Shown here: positions 10,060 through 22,767 of the stretch, piece after piece | How positions within the stretch are numbered: the first letter of the stretch is position 1 | How the letters are laid out: each line of letters begins with the position of its first letter | Source of the DNA: Dillenia suffruticosa | Taxonomy: Eukaryota; Streptophyta; Magnoliopsida; Dilleniales; Dilleniaceae | Length of the DNA stretch: 64,000 nt | Assembly (NCBI GenBank): GCA_033439265.1 | Contig: JAVTVX010000031.1 | Coordinates: 12,251,001 to 12,315,000 of the forward strand | Direction of reading: 5' to 3' | Notes under the pieces: generated by a model | Database searches by the model: none | What the model was told of the DNA's origin: nothing | What the model saw: only the letters and a program-made list of their open reading frames with translations | Position numbers and translations under genes: made by a program

Positions 10060-12911
10060 AAAATCTTAATTATTATTTATTTTTGAAATCGAGGATTAAT
10101 TTAGTATTATCATATAGGTAGCTTGTTCAACAAACAACCTTTTTTTTTTTTTTTTGGGTTCTTGGTGTCGACGTTATGCAAAACAATTTCTCTAGTCGTT
10201 GATAATGGTTTCAAGAATGATTTATTAAGATTATGTATTTACCGGATAGGTGGGATTGACATATTCGTCTTTTAATCAGGTAGAGAATTCTACTCTTCCT
10301 GAACACTAAAAAAATAATATTAGGAGATTTGCTCTCAAAATAGGTTTTGGAGCGGTCGATCTAGATTAGTTGGACGTGAAATTCTAAATATTGGGTGGTG
10401 GTCTAAGGCAAAAAAAAAAAAAAGATTATGTATCTACCATTTGTTGTGCCCAACATAATGGAATTCAAATAATGCTCTACCGTAAAGCACATTTTATTTT
10501 TAAAAGTGGAAAAGCTTTGATATTATTCTCATTCCGCAAACTCGATCTTCTCGATTTATTATATAAATACGAAAACTATTCATACTAGAAGCTAGTATCT
10601 AATGTAGGAGTCGGGTTTCTCTCCTAATATGGTGTGAGATCCACTTTAAAATTTAACTCCATCCCATCGCCTAATTTCAGAGCTAGTTTAAACCCGTTTC
10701 ATCAGGTTTTGTTGTTAATCATATCTCTTCAATCTTTTTATAAGTTAAATTTTAAAGTAAAAGTCAAATTATCTCGTACTAATACCGATCCCTAATGTTA
10801 GCCATAACAAAACCAAACAAATGCTTTTAGCTTTTTGTCAAGCTAGTAGACTATAAAAAGGAGAAGTTTTATTTTGTAAATTAGCTTACCGGAGAAATTT
10901 TAACCCCTAACTTTGAGTATTATGCTGCATGCTTTTTTCACACACGCAGACAGCCAATGCCTACAATGTATAACATAAGCAAGGCAAAATCTCATGCAAA
11001 CACATGGCTTGCTTCTTGGAATGCAATGTGTCTGGGTAAGTGAATCAGAGAGTATGTTTCTTAATTTTAGGGCTACTTACAATGACTTTGTGACGCCATG
11101 AAGATCTCAATATCATGGTGTCCTCTAGCTTCGACGGGTCATGTTTGAAATCATGCTTCAACTAGCTAGCCCGGTTGTTTGTTATGCAGCAGCCTAAATT
11201 ATGGGAGGCATACAGATGTATGTCGTCTTTTCTTTCTTAGACAAATAAATAGGTGCATGGTGTGTTGACTTTGATGGGGCTGTTGGCTTTTCTTTTCCAC
11301 GGCTATGGGAGAGAGAGAGAGAGAGAGAGAGAGGCTGTGCCGACGCTCATGTAAGCATGACCGAAGTTTCATGTGGTGATGCTAGTAGCACGAGGGCAAG
11401 GGTATGAAATCTTTCGGGTTTCGAGGGATCCTTCTGGCTTTGCTATTTCTAATTAAGGGATGAGAGAGTAGAGTAAGAGAAGATCGATGTTGTCTAGTAT
11501 TCCATTGTAACATGGTCATTTTGATATTGAGGGTTTCCATAGCTTGCTCAAGAACAATGCCAAAACTGTTCATGAGTTTAACTAAAAAAGGATCAAAATA
11601 AATCCTCCTTTTACCTAAATATTTCTTTCTTTCATTACCCAAAAAGTGAAAATTGACAATATATTTCGTTTGAGTGATTTAAGGTTGACTTTAATAATTA
11701 AAAGGTAAAATTAATTTAACCCCCTTGGTTGAAGCCTTAAATAAATAAATAAATAATTGACATAAATATAAAAGTGGAAAAATGGTCTATTAAGAGACAA
11801 AATGTTAAAAAATAACAAACCCTACAATTGGACCAACTTCTAGGTATATACATTTCAAAATGACAAAATCATTAGTTTATTTTATTTTTTATTTTTTTAA
11901 CAGCTTTATAGACTTGGGCCTTTTACAAGCTTGGTTTTATCAAGAAATTGATGTGATTAAAATATGTAACATGCATCATTTCAGAAATTATCAAACCCTA
12001 AAATTTGTACAAAAGTCTAGCTATTTAAGTTTGAGCTGATAAAATGTTTTTTCTACATGGGGTTCAGATCTGGGTGTCCTTTGTTTTATAGGGAAAAGAG
12101 ATTGAAATAGTTGTAGGTAGTTTTGGAGATCAGGCCTTTTGTTATCCTTAAGGTTGTTCCTCACTAACATGAATATCATATTATAAAAACATTCTCGTTT
12201 TGCTTTAAATGAAAGGTAAATAAGCATTATAAGCCACCATTCCAAGTGTGTGCCGCCAAAAGTATAACCTAGTGTAAATCTAGAAGGCCTGCAAAATCAA
12301 CATCAAGTCCCACAAACACACTAGAGAGAGAAGAAAAAGGTTGAAGTAATGGAAATGGCACAAGACTTATAGATTATGCTCACAATCATCATTGTAGATG
12401 TCATATTCATCACTTGTAATATAAATTTACTTATGTTTTCTCTCCAATACGCGTGACATGATAAAATACCAATTTCGTGTGTTGTTCTATATGCTCATTT
12501 TCTTTGGTCAATGGCAACCCTTTGGTTGCTTTTTGTGCTCCCACTTCCTTGGCCACATTTGGGTGCAAGTGGAATCACCAATTCTCCAATTGTAATATTC
12601 ATCATCTTGCATATAATTACTATTTTAATATGTTTGTATGGATAAAAAAAAGCTTTGGATTAGCCGCCTTGTTTACATGTTTGGGAGCACTTAATTGGAA
12701 ACCATTCACCCTTAACTAGATTGACATGACTTCTAAAGCCATATCTAAAGTGTCAATTGACCATGACAAAAAGGTCATTTAGATGTATTGCATAAAAAAA
12801 TGAAGTCAACCAACAATGTCGACAAGCAAAGCAAAAGGGCAAAAGTTTCGCATTAGGTAAAGTGATGATATGAAAAACTTATTTACCATATCCATGTTGT
12901 CATACAAGAGT

Positions 12912-12947
<36 letters not shown>

Positions 12948-13897
12948 TTCTACGAACTTTCTGTCTGTAAAAGAGATTGAGAATGAAATAATACATGATA
13001 ATCCTCTCAATTTTCAGAAACGGAAACTCGTTTTTAGGGATTATTGGCCTAAATGTTTGTTGTTTCCCATGGTGTGCAATCGTTAGATGAGTTCCAAGTT
13101 CCATGGCATCATCTTAGTGATAAAATGAATACAAGTAAGTGGATCTAACACTATTGGTAAATCTGATTAATTTAATCTAATGGAATTTAAAATAGGTTGT
13201 ACGGCTTAAAGAGCCCATTATTTTGTTAGTTTTGGAGGCTAACTTTATGTTAGTATTTGATTTTGACCGACCAAGGAGCAAAAACACATTGGGGGGTATT
13301 TCTTCTTATTATTTTTGTTCTAAAGTACTTGGGGTTTTGGCTATGCCCACTAAACCAAACAAAACAGTTATATTAAGTTTGGACATTAAGGTTTCTTTCT
13401 CTTGATCTTAGTTTTGTTTATCCTCAATTACATACGCCAAAGTTGCTCGTCTATCCAATAGAAGTGGAGTAAGTACTGGTGGCCATTCCTAATCTCTCTC
13501 TTTTCTCTCCAAAGAAGATATATTAAGATAGTAACCTTAACAAGATGACACTTCCCCTATCCCATGTCACCATTACACTTACCAAAACTCACTTTAGAGG
13601 CCCTCTTTTGAATGACAAGTTTAATTTTCTTTGTATTATTTATGTCCAAGATCAATCAAAAAGTTTAAGTTTATATACTTTATTTCTATACGCGTTGCTC
13701 ACATTAATTCATAAAAATACCTTTTCATTGTCAACTGATTGTACGAAACAATCCACCACAAATGAAAAATGTTACTTGTCATGATCTTAAAACATAATTT
13801 AATGCAAACTTCTCAAAATGATAAAAGATATTATCTTTGTCAAATGGGTTATTCTTCAAATTCGAGCTTTTCACTTGGCATTTTAAGTAGAAATGCT

Positions 13898-13963
<66 letters not shown>

Positions 13964-14228
13964 AATGTAATTGCGAATTCGAAACTATAGTAATGGAGGA
14001 ACTCAAACATCATTTGAAAATTAATTTTATTTAGTTAAATATTGGGGTACGATTACCATAATACTTTAAATCTAAATGTACTTCCAAAAGAGCTGGCCAA
14101 GCTTTCTTCCTCTTTGTGGGAAATGCAAAATGTACAAAATTTGGATAGTGTAGTAGTAGGAGAATGCATCATGCAATTCGTCATAGTCCATGTGTTTTGG
14201 AAAAATTATGATGACGATTGATCTGCTC

Positions 14229-14266
<38 letters not shown>

Positions 14267-15133
14267 TATATTATACATATATATAATGGTAATAGTAGTA
14301 AGGGTGAGGCGCTGAGGGTTGTGCGCCGCAACTGTGCCTATCACACACGCACACTCGGGTATTTACAAATGATACCTAGAGATAGAGGGAGAGGTGAGTG
14401 CCAACGACCATTCCTTTTTTTTTTTTTTTCCTATAGATTTTGAGTTTAAATTTTTATTAAAAAAAAAAGGAGAGGTGAGTGCTAATTCTGAGATATCGAC
14501 TTGTGGTAGGGAGAGAGCAACACCTGCCAGATGGTGGCAAATGTCGGACCCCGACAAATCTGAGAGAAGACCACCATCCCCCATTTGAACACTCTTTTCT
14601 TTTCTCTTGTGGACTTCACGTGAACTCCATGTGTTCTCTATATTTGGTCCCACCCTCCCCCCAATTGATCTCCAATGCAATTAATGTGTAAGATGTATAC
14701 CCTTCGCAGTTATAGTTAAGCCTTGATTGGGACAATATTCTTCATCTACATTAATTGTGGAAGTGCTTAATCTTCCTCATTTTGGAGAGTTTGGAGATTA
14801 TACTTTCTTGGTCCTTGTCATGATTTATAACAAGACTACGACATTGGAGGAATTTGCATAGAAAAGAAAGAAATAATATTAAATGGTTGGTCTTACATTC
14901 CAATATTCCCACTTTTAGAAATTTATGTATGTTTTTATGATAAAAAAATCATAAGTATACGAATCATTTGAAATAATTTAATGATAAACAAATTCTTATT
15001 CCTAACTGAATTGTTGATTAAATATAAATTTAATTATTTATTTATAAAATTTAGAAAGAAAATTCAATGGGAACAATTAAAAGTAAAACTAAATTAAATC
15101 TAATCTAATAATTTGAATCTAATAGTTGGAAAA
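10060..15133. other. Intergenic DNA with GA/TC microsatellites
   Basis: No gene or transposon protein is recognised. Long dinucleotide tracts sit at 11309-11333 (GA), 12914-12943 (TC), 13901-13961 (GA) and 14229-14266 (TC running into AT). The short open frames across this stretch are AT-rich chance frames or microsatellite translations. Confidence 0.55.
13901..13961. repeat. (GA)30 microsatellite
   Basis: Uninterrupted GA run of about 61 bp. Confidence 0.95.
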
Positions 15134-15591
15134 TGTCACAACCCCGGCCACTAACTAAGCAAGAGTTGAGTCTGGTGTTCAAACTTAAAATGAAATGGAA
15201 AACAGAGGATCAAAATGACGGGGGAGACGAATTGAGATGTTATGGTGGACAGAAATGTAGTTCATAGGAAATGGTCAGAAATGGAGTTCGAGTGGAAAGA
15301 GAGAAAGAGAAGATAATTGGGAAAAGAAGTAGAGAGAGAGAGGGTTAGAGAAAGAGAAGACAAAAAAAAAGAGAGAGGGAGAGATAAGCTAAGAACATCC
15401 AAATTTATATTTCTTCCTCCTTTGATCTATTTTTATACAACTTCTTTTAATCAATTTCCTAACAACCTAACATCCCAGCTATTTGCCGTTTATAGCTGCA
15501 ATCAATTACAATTTTCTGTTTTAATAGTTGGATTGGTATGAAGTTGGTTGGAGAGAGCCATTGTCTTTGAAATCTTCAAATGATCGTTACA
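15134..15591 (-). repeat. Left LTR copy (3' LTR) of the deleted element
   Basis: The plus strand starts TGTCACAACCCCGGCC and ends GATCGTTACA, giving TG...CA ends. It aligns along its length with 16881-17376. The middle is a GA-rich tract. Confidence 0.7.
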
Positions 15592-15619
15592 ATATTTCCT
15601 ACCATTGAAAACATCATTG

Positions 15620-16591
15620 TCCTCAATGATGAAAGGTTTGAAACTGATCTCTATCTTAAGAAATCAGATCTTCCTAAGTGGACTCCTCTAGGCTGAGATT
15701 GATCTAAGTCTAAAATCTGAGTTACTAGTTAGCTGTTCCTCCGTATTACCCCACTCCTTTTCTTGTAAGTTTAAGAGAATGCTATTATAATGATGCAATC
15801 TCAAAAGCTTGTAAAAGAGCGGGTTTCATCATCTCTAACGCAGGTTTGAAGTCTTCTCTGAGCCCACTCATGAAACTAAAAATAAAATAAGATTCAGGAA
15901 GCAGTGGATTTTTATGTAATATAACTAATTAGAGCTCTTCAAACCTCTCTTGATACTCAACAAGGGAACCATCTTGATACTAAGCTAGCAAACCATTCTG
16001 CTAGAGTTTATAGAATTCTTCTACCTCATCTTGTAATCCTTTTGCTTCAAATCTCTGCGATAGTATTTGAGAGAATTCTTTCCATCCCACATCTCTTTTC
16101 ATCAGCTTAACAACTTGATATCAGATTTCAACTTTGTCTTCTAAGTATATCTCCATGGTATCAACCCATTGATGTTTGGGTAACTTATACACATTGAAGA
16201 ATTTGCTATACTTCTTCAGCCAAGCTCGGGGATTCTCTCCAGAGAATGAGGACAATTCGACCTCCTAAGGATTGGGGATCCAACCTCGATTAAAATGGTC
16301 TTTCTTGATTGTACTGGTATCTCCATCTATAGTCTGTTTTCGATAGGAGTTGGTAGTAAAGGAGAATTCACTATCCTATTAACTTGGGGTTCTTCATTTT
16401 GGTCTCGTTGATTTGACCTTAACAGTTTATCAATCTGGGTTTCTATGCTAAACATAAAGGCTTCCATTTTTTGGTTCTATTTATTAACATTCTGGCTGAT
16501 TTCTTTAATTTCATTCATCAATTTTTGTATCTTGCCATCTTGTTTCTTGATTTGATCATCATTGTGCTTTTGCTGAGTGCCTCTTGCCATT
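15620..16591 (-). pseudogene. Degenerate retrotransposon gag
   Basis: The minus-strand frame begins at an ATG near 16591 with a Gln/Lys-rich, coiled-coil-like N-terminus (KQDGKIQKLMNEIKEI). It later shows the retrotransposon-gag signature VEYQERFEEL followed by FMSGLREDFKP. Several in-frame stops and at least one frameshift break it. The left end runs into a short acidic tail of the kind found at the pol C-terminus before the polypurine tract, so the whole of pol is missing. Confidence 0.6.
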
Positions 16592-16880
16592 GATACCAAA
16601 TATGTAATAGTCTAATTAAAAGAGAGGGAAATTAGAACATTAGGGAAGTGATCTAAAGGAAGGAACAAAAACAAGGTATGAAGAGATAGAAATGTGAAGA
16701 TTAAAGATCACAGATGTAATCAGAGAATGGTTTGCAGAGGGTTATAAATTGAAAGAAGGGATGAAAGAGAAGAGAAAGAGAGAGTTATAGAGAGACAGAA
16801 GAAGAGAGGGAGTAATTTTTAGAGAGAGAGAAACAACAGAGTATGACCAATATAATGATTCTTCTTGAGGTTGAAGTTTA

Positions 16881-17144
16881 GTGGCTTATCCCGACCACTC
16901 ACTAAGCAAGAGTTGAGTATGGTGTTCAAACTCAAAATGAAATGGAAAACAGGGCACTAAAATGGCGGTGGAGACGAACTGAGATGGTATAGTGGATGGA
17001 AATGCAGTTCATGGGAAATGATCAGAAATGAAGGAGTTAGAGTAGAAAGAGAGAAAGAGAAGAGAATTGGGGAAAGAAGAAGTAGAGAGAGAGGGTTAGA
17101 GAGAAAGAAGACAAAAACAAAGGGAGAGTGAGAGAAGTAGAGGT

Positions 17145-17176
<32 letters not shown>

Positions 17177-17376
17177 TGAGAATATTCAAATCTATATTTC
17201 TTTCTCTTTTGATCTATTTTTATATAATTTCTTTTAATCAATTTCCTAACAATATAATAACCTAACTACTTGTCTTTACAGTTGCAACCGATTATAATTT
17301 TCTGTTTTAACAGTTGGGTTGATTTGAAATTGTTTGGAGATAGTCGTTGTCTTTGAAATCTTCAAATGTCGTTACA
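16881..17376 (-). repeat. Right LTR copy (5' LTR) of the deleted element
   Basis: Aligns with 15134-15591. It is longer because of a GA microsatellite at about 17146-17171. The two copies differ at many sites, so the insertion is old. The right flank AAAAA compares weakly with GAAAA on the left as a target duplication. Confidence 0.65.
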
Positions 17377-18379
17377 AAAAATCATCTAAACATTTGATAG
17401 CACTTATTACGTAGCTTATTCTATAAAATTTTGATCTTAAAATTTTATAATTGTCGACCGGAATGACTAAACTATTTTAGTCCACTTTTTCAGGAATCGC
17501 CAAACAACTGTTTACCTAGTTTTGAGATGAATTTAATCGTAGAAAAATACATTAAGATCTAGATCCCTTCATTGCATTTTGGTTGTTGCTCCTTATTAAT
17601 GTTAAGGAGTCATATCATCATACACGTCATTAGATAGTCGCACATATCGTGCACTAAATTTCTTTCATGTATTTTATATTTGTTAATTATCACTAAAGAT
17701 AATTTGAAAGTATCTCTCTCGATTAGATTATGATTTTCAAATCAATCTGTTATTAGGTAAACAAAAGCATGAAAAACAATGATAATCAAAAAATTATTGA
17801 AGTCCAAGACAAAGTTTTATTTCATAAATAGCTAAAGTAAATAAAACAGTTGTATCGGACACATATAGTAAAAGAAAATCTAACCACTTTTCATAAAAAT
17901 AACATCCATGAAAATGGTGAACGATATTGAGTTGCATGAGTATAGAGAATGGAAAACTACTGTATTGAATCCGCTCTTCTTCTCTTCAAACTCGCTCTCT
18001 CCACAAGTCTAAAATGACTCGATCCTTCCCTCAAATTGTAGCTGCCAAAGGGTCTAACTGTCCCATTTTAATTGTGTGTTCTTGTGTTTTTGTATCCCTT
18101 AGAGAAGTTAGGGTTAGGGTTAACGCCTCTTTCTTTCCTTGCACTCCAAATCAGAATTAATACTAATTTCACGTGCAATTTGCCTTTCTTTTCTCTCCCA
18201 TGAAAAATTTTGTAAATCTTCTCCATGTTAGAAATTGATCATGATTTATATCTCTACTTTTCACGTACCGGTAGTTTGACTGTCTATTCAGATGTCTATT
18301 GGGGTAAATTGTCCTAACAATAGACACCTATTAGGGTAATTGTCCTAACAATAGATATTCCACTTCTGATTACTGTGTT
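17377..18379. other. Intergenic DNA
   Basis: No gene is seen. At 18290-18357 there is a short inverted and tandem repeat: TGTCTATTG and CAATAGACA flank a GGGTAA...TGTCCTAA core that then repeats once. Confidence 0.5.
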
Positions 18380-18399
18380 TTTCTCGATAGAAGCTTAAT

Positions 18400-18990
18400 T
18401 TCCTGGTTTTTCTAACAACAGGTCACTATTTCTCGTGCTAATACCGAAATTGAGTATCGCAGTGTTGCCAACGTCATGGCTGAAACCTACCGACTACAAA
18501 AACTTATTATTATTATTATTTTTGTGGAAACAAAACCTTTATCTTTAGTTTTCTTTAGATTTACTATCCATTATTTAAAGTTATATTGGTCTACTATGAT
18601 AATGTTAGCGATGTGTACTTCTATGATAATCCAATCAAATACTAACGCACTAAACATATCAAATTAAACATCCATTTTGTTTGAGAAAAGATAGTCTTGA
18701 GACAACTTATAGTGTTTCATGTACCCTCTACTTATCAGTATACTAACATCTTCACAAAGGGTCTAACTTCATCACATTTTCTTGATTTCGAGTCCAGTTT
18801 AAATATCCGACCTCTTTCTACTCATATTGCGGGATATGATAGAATTTAGCATATTGATTAATAAAATATTTGACCCTTACATTTAATCTTATATTTAGGT
18901 CAATGATCAATCATGTATCTTGTTATGTATTATGTATATATTCACTTTTGTAAATCTCTGTAATCAGTGGAATGCAATTGTTCAAGACAA
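18400..18990 (+). mobile_element. 3' end of a decayed Ty1/copia element (RNase H plus LTR)
   Basis: The plus strand reads as the end of a copia RNase H domain. RANTEIEYRSVANVMAET matches the S-T-E-A-E-Y-R signature region, and a frame-shifted continuation carries the T-K-H-I-E/F-V-R-E-like segment and the terminal D-I-F-T-K-G-L-like segment near 18745-18770. After the coding end, a TG-initiated block from about 18838 ends near 18990 in CTCTGTAATCAGTGGAATGC, the form of a copia 3' LTR end. A (TTA)n tract interrupts the RNase H region at about 18505-18520. No 5' part is present. Confidence 0.6.
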
Positions 18991-20155
18991 AATCAGATCC
19001 GCAAATAAATCCTTTTCTAACATTCCACCACAGTTATATAGATCATATACCGAAGGTGCCGTCATGGAATGTCCAATGCACTTACTCCCACCCTTCAAAT
19101 GTACCCTCCCGACGAGCTCCACTCCTTTATTTAGCTATCATTACAATTGATCTTTATCTTTTCCTTGAAAAAACAAAATGCAAAACACAACTTGGAGAAT
19201 GTTTGACTTGATTATTTAATTTTAATTTTTTAACAAATCAATTTGAAAATAAATAGTTTAAATATTTGATAAAACTATAAAAAAATTATTTTTAAATAGT
19301 TTTAAATATTTGATTAAAGGTGATGGAAAGTAATATATTTGTTAAAATAACTTAATCATAATGAATGCAGTATTCTTCTTTATTTTTTACACATTGAATT
19401 TACTTTTATCTTATTCATTAAGAGGCTTGAAAATCTAAAATTACACAGTTGAATTAACTTTTTTCATATAATTATTAAATAAACTGGAGTTAAAGACCCG
19501 AATTTCCATCACTAAAGGAAGCTACCAATTGTTTCAAAAAGCTCTCATATAAAATCTGGGTTTTTTTATTCTTTTCTTTTTTTTTTAAGCACTTTTCCTT
19601 AATGAAAATGGCAGGAAATAAGAATGGTATCCTGTTAGCATCCCTAACATAAATTAATATTTTCGTAATGCTGCTATTACACAACAAATATAATGGGTAA
19701 AATAGTCGGTTAGTTTAATGAAATGTGACATTAGATTTCTTAAATAAGATTTCGAATTCAATTTGCGACTTGAATATGAAACAAATTATATTTAGAGAGT
19801 AGCCCCTTAAATAAGCCACTGTAAATCTAAGATTGAATTAATCAAATTATGATTTTAGATACTAATTAATATAACAGTAAAAAAAAGAAAAAAAAAAGGG
19901 CAGAGAGTGGGTCAATATTCAATTCCGAAGATAACCAGAGAGAGCTAACGTAGGCCAAATGAGCAAATTGCAGCACTTAATTATGTAGACAATGCCTAAT
20001 GGGTATGGGTTTACATGAGAATGAATAATTAAGGAAGTTAATGGACTGCTAATCACATGTATTTAGGTTGCGGTTTGGGCTCCAAAAGTTAACGTGGATA
20101 ACCTATAATATCATCATCTCACAAACCCCTCTTAATCGTGGGCTTCTCATTACGT

Positions 20156-20158
<3 letters not shown>

Positions 20159-20216
<58 letters not shown>
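20159..20216. repeat. (GA)29 microsatellite
   Basis: Uninterrupted GA run of about 58 bp. Confidence 0.95.
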
Positions 20217-20219
<3 letters not shown>

Positions 20220-22723
20220 TGTAAGCGTGTGGCACATTTAGGTCGGTGGAGTCTTTTGCACAAAGTGAAAGTGATATTTGTGACCAAATTTATCACGTGG
20301 ATCGGGACTTTTCTAGAAACCAAGTGCTTTTTATTTTTATTTTTTATTTTTTTAATTTTACGAAAATAAAAAATTAATGCTTAAGCACTTATTTAGGAGT
20401 TTAAAAAAAAATTCGAGAATTTACTTATACGTGTGTTCTTGCAACCCCAAAATAAATATAATCATAAAATATTTTAAAATAGCATTTTCTTAGTTAATTT
20501 ATTTTGAAGCTGTTGTTCTTAAATGAGATTAGAGCATCTTCTTCGTTAACATTCCCACGATTTCATTATATTCACGTAATCTTTATTGAAAGACATTTCA
20601 TTTAATTTAGTAGTATTTACGTTCATGCTAACTTTCTGGACGCAGAAAATTAAAGGTGGTCGGTAGAATTCCTTTTCACATCACTTTCTCTGCCTTTGAT
20701 TCCAGCAGATTTCAAGTTTGCAGTTTAGATTATCTTTTTTATTTTTAATTTCACATGTTACTAGTTAATTGAGAGTTTCAAATAATTTTTAAATATTTAT
20801 CTATAATAAAAGTAATAAAAGTGATACGGTCAACCCAAATTCAGAGAAAAGTATTATAATAAATTGACTGTTGACGTAAAATTTTTATCAATAATATGAA
20901 AGACTAAAATAGGAAATTGTTATTGTTTCTGAAATAAAAGTGACAATATATTCTGGGATTATGATTTTCAAGTAAGCTCTTACTCAATTTTCTATGTTTT
21001 TCTCATTAAATAAAAATAAAATAAATCCTTCAACCAATTGGACAAACCTACAGATCTAAGATATAAAGCCAATTGATACTTTTCCTCTCTTTTTCACATT
21101 CTTGGAGATTTCCAAGTTTCATCCCTAATTATCTTTTTCTTGCTCAATAATTATTAACAAGTTCAATGTGAAGATTTATTTATTTTTATGATTATTGTGT
21201 TAGCACTTAATATTAAAATATTTTTATGAAAATACACCTGATTGAGTGACTTCATCACTCCAATCCATATAATTGGAACCAGTTATTCAGAAAATAGGCT
21301 GAGTTTCCAAGTTCCTCGATTCTTCAAATGTCAAAATCTCTCTCTCCCTCTCCCGCGCACGCGCATTCCCTTGACCTGCGTAACAGTCACTACCTAAGAC
21401 GACAACACTTTTACAAAGTTATGGTCAGAATTGATTCAGCGGCAAAATGGATTTTTTTTTTTTTCAAAGAAAAAACAAAAAACGAAAATGAATTCGAGGA
21501 TAGTCTTTCTCTTTAAATTTCCATACAGTAGTCCTCGCTTATTGTCTTTTGACACGTTGCATTATGCTTTTTATGGTCGGCATCCTTTGAATCGTCTGGA
21601 ATTCAAATTTTATGTATAATAAGAGATTTAATTTTTAAGAATTTAATTTGATTTAAATTAGATTTAATTAAATTATTAAATATGAATAATTTATTAAAAA
21701 ATAATTTGGACTATTGTATTGTGAGCTACACCCCCTCATCAAAACTAATTAAAAAATATAAAGACAAGAATGGATTTTTGCAAACCCCTTGTAGGGCCAT
21801 GATAAATGTGATTGATTGCAAAATAATATTCAAAAAGGAAAAGATTGCATTAAGAGGGGAAATTAACTTTGCTTCTAGAACTGAGAGTCCGTGAAATAAA
21901 TTAAAAAACAAAAAAAAAAATCTATGGGATTTTCTCTATTCATAATGCTTTTAGCTTTATTTAAACTTCAAAGAAATTTACAAGTGAATTGATTGGATTG
22001 AAAAATTGGTTTCCTTTGCGGATCGAATATTAAGGGGCAGTGCACTTTGATATATTTTTAATTTATTTTAAAACTATTTTAACAAATTTAAAATTATTTA
22101 AATATGAAAATTTTTTTCTTTTTCAATTATCATATGGGGTTTTGTTGTATTAGATTATTTAACTTATGAGTAAAATATCTTTTTAGACAAAAGAAGGTTA
22201 CAACTCCATAATTTAATTTCCTAATAGTATCATAGCTTTTTAGTTGATGAATTGAGGTTGAAAAACGAGTAGTTTCTTCCAAAATAATATTGAAAATTTG
22301 TCAACAGAGTTGCCAAATTTGGAATTTAATGAGTGCTCCATATTTAGTTGACAAATTTATGGTTTCAAAATTACCCCAAAAAGCTTAGGAAAAAAATGAC
22401 CACAGAAAAAGAAAAAAATTCAAACCCTCCATCAAGACAAGAAATTCATAAGCATCATGAGGAATGTTCGAGTTGAACTTAGTTTTTCTCCAAAGTGTGT
22501 AATTTGGAGACAAGTTTTTCTAAAAGGTGACTGTGTTGAGTGAACGGATGGACAGCCCACAATCCGGGGCTTTTTGGGGTTGAATTGGTCTCTTTGTGGT
22601 TTGTATGTGCATGCTATTGCCATCGGCATTCAAAGATTCTTCTTTGACTCTATTTTTTTTTTTTACCAAATTTTCAATATTGTGGATGTGAACCTCCGAC
22701 TGACTCGATCGCTAGGGCTCAGC

Positions 22724-22728
<5 letters not shown>

Positions 22729-22762
<34 letters not shown>
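22729..22762. repeat. (GA)17 microsatellite
   Basis: GA run of about 34 bp. Confidence 0.9.

Positions 22763-22767
<5 letters not shown>

Larger units (their letters stand above)
15134..17376 (-). mobile_element. Internally deleted LTR retrotransposon with gag relic
   Basis: Two long direct repeats (15134-15591 and 16881-17376) enclose about 1.3 kb. The repeats share CACTAACTAAGCAAGAGTTGAG-like starts (one base differs) and end in CGTTACA. The interior on the minus strand has a gag-like frame starting near 16591, and a purine tract (minus-strand GGTAGGAAATAT) next to the left repeat. A TTTGGTATCA motif just before the gag start resembles an initiator-Met primer site. It lies about 270 bp from the right repeat, so either the true 5' LTR extends left to about 16605 or the structure is rearranged. 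No protease, integrase or RT remains. Confidence 0.7.
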
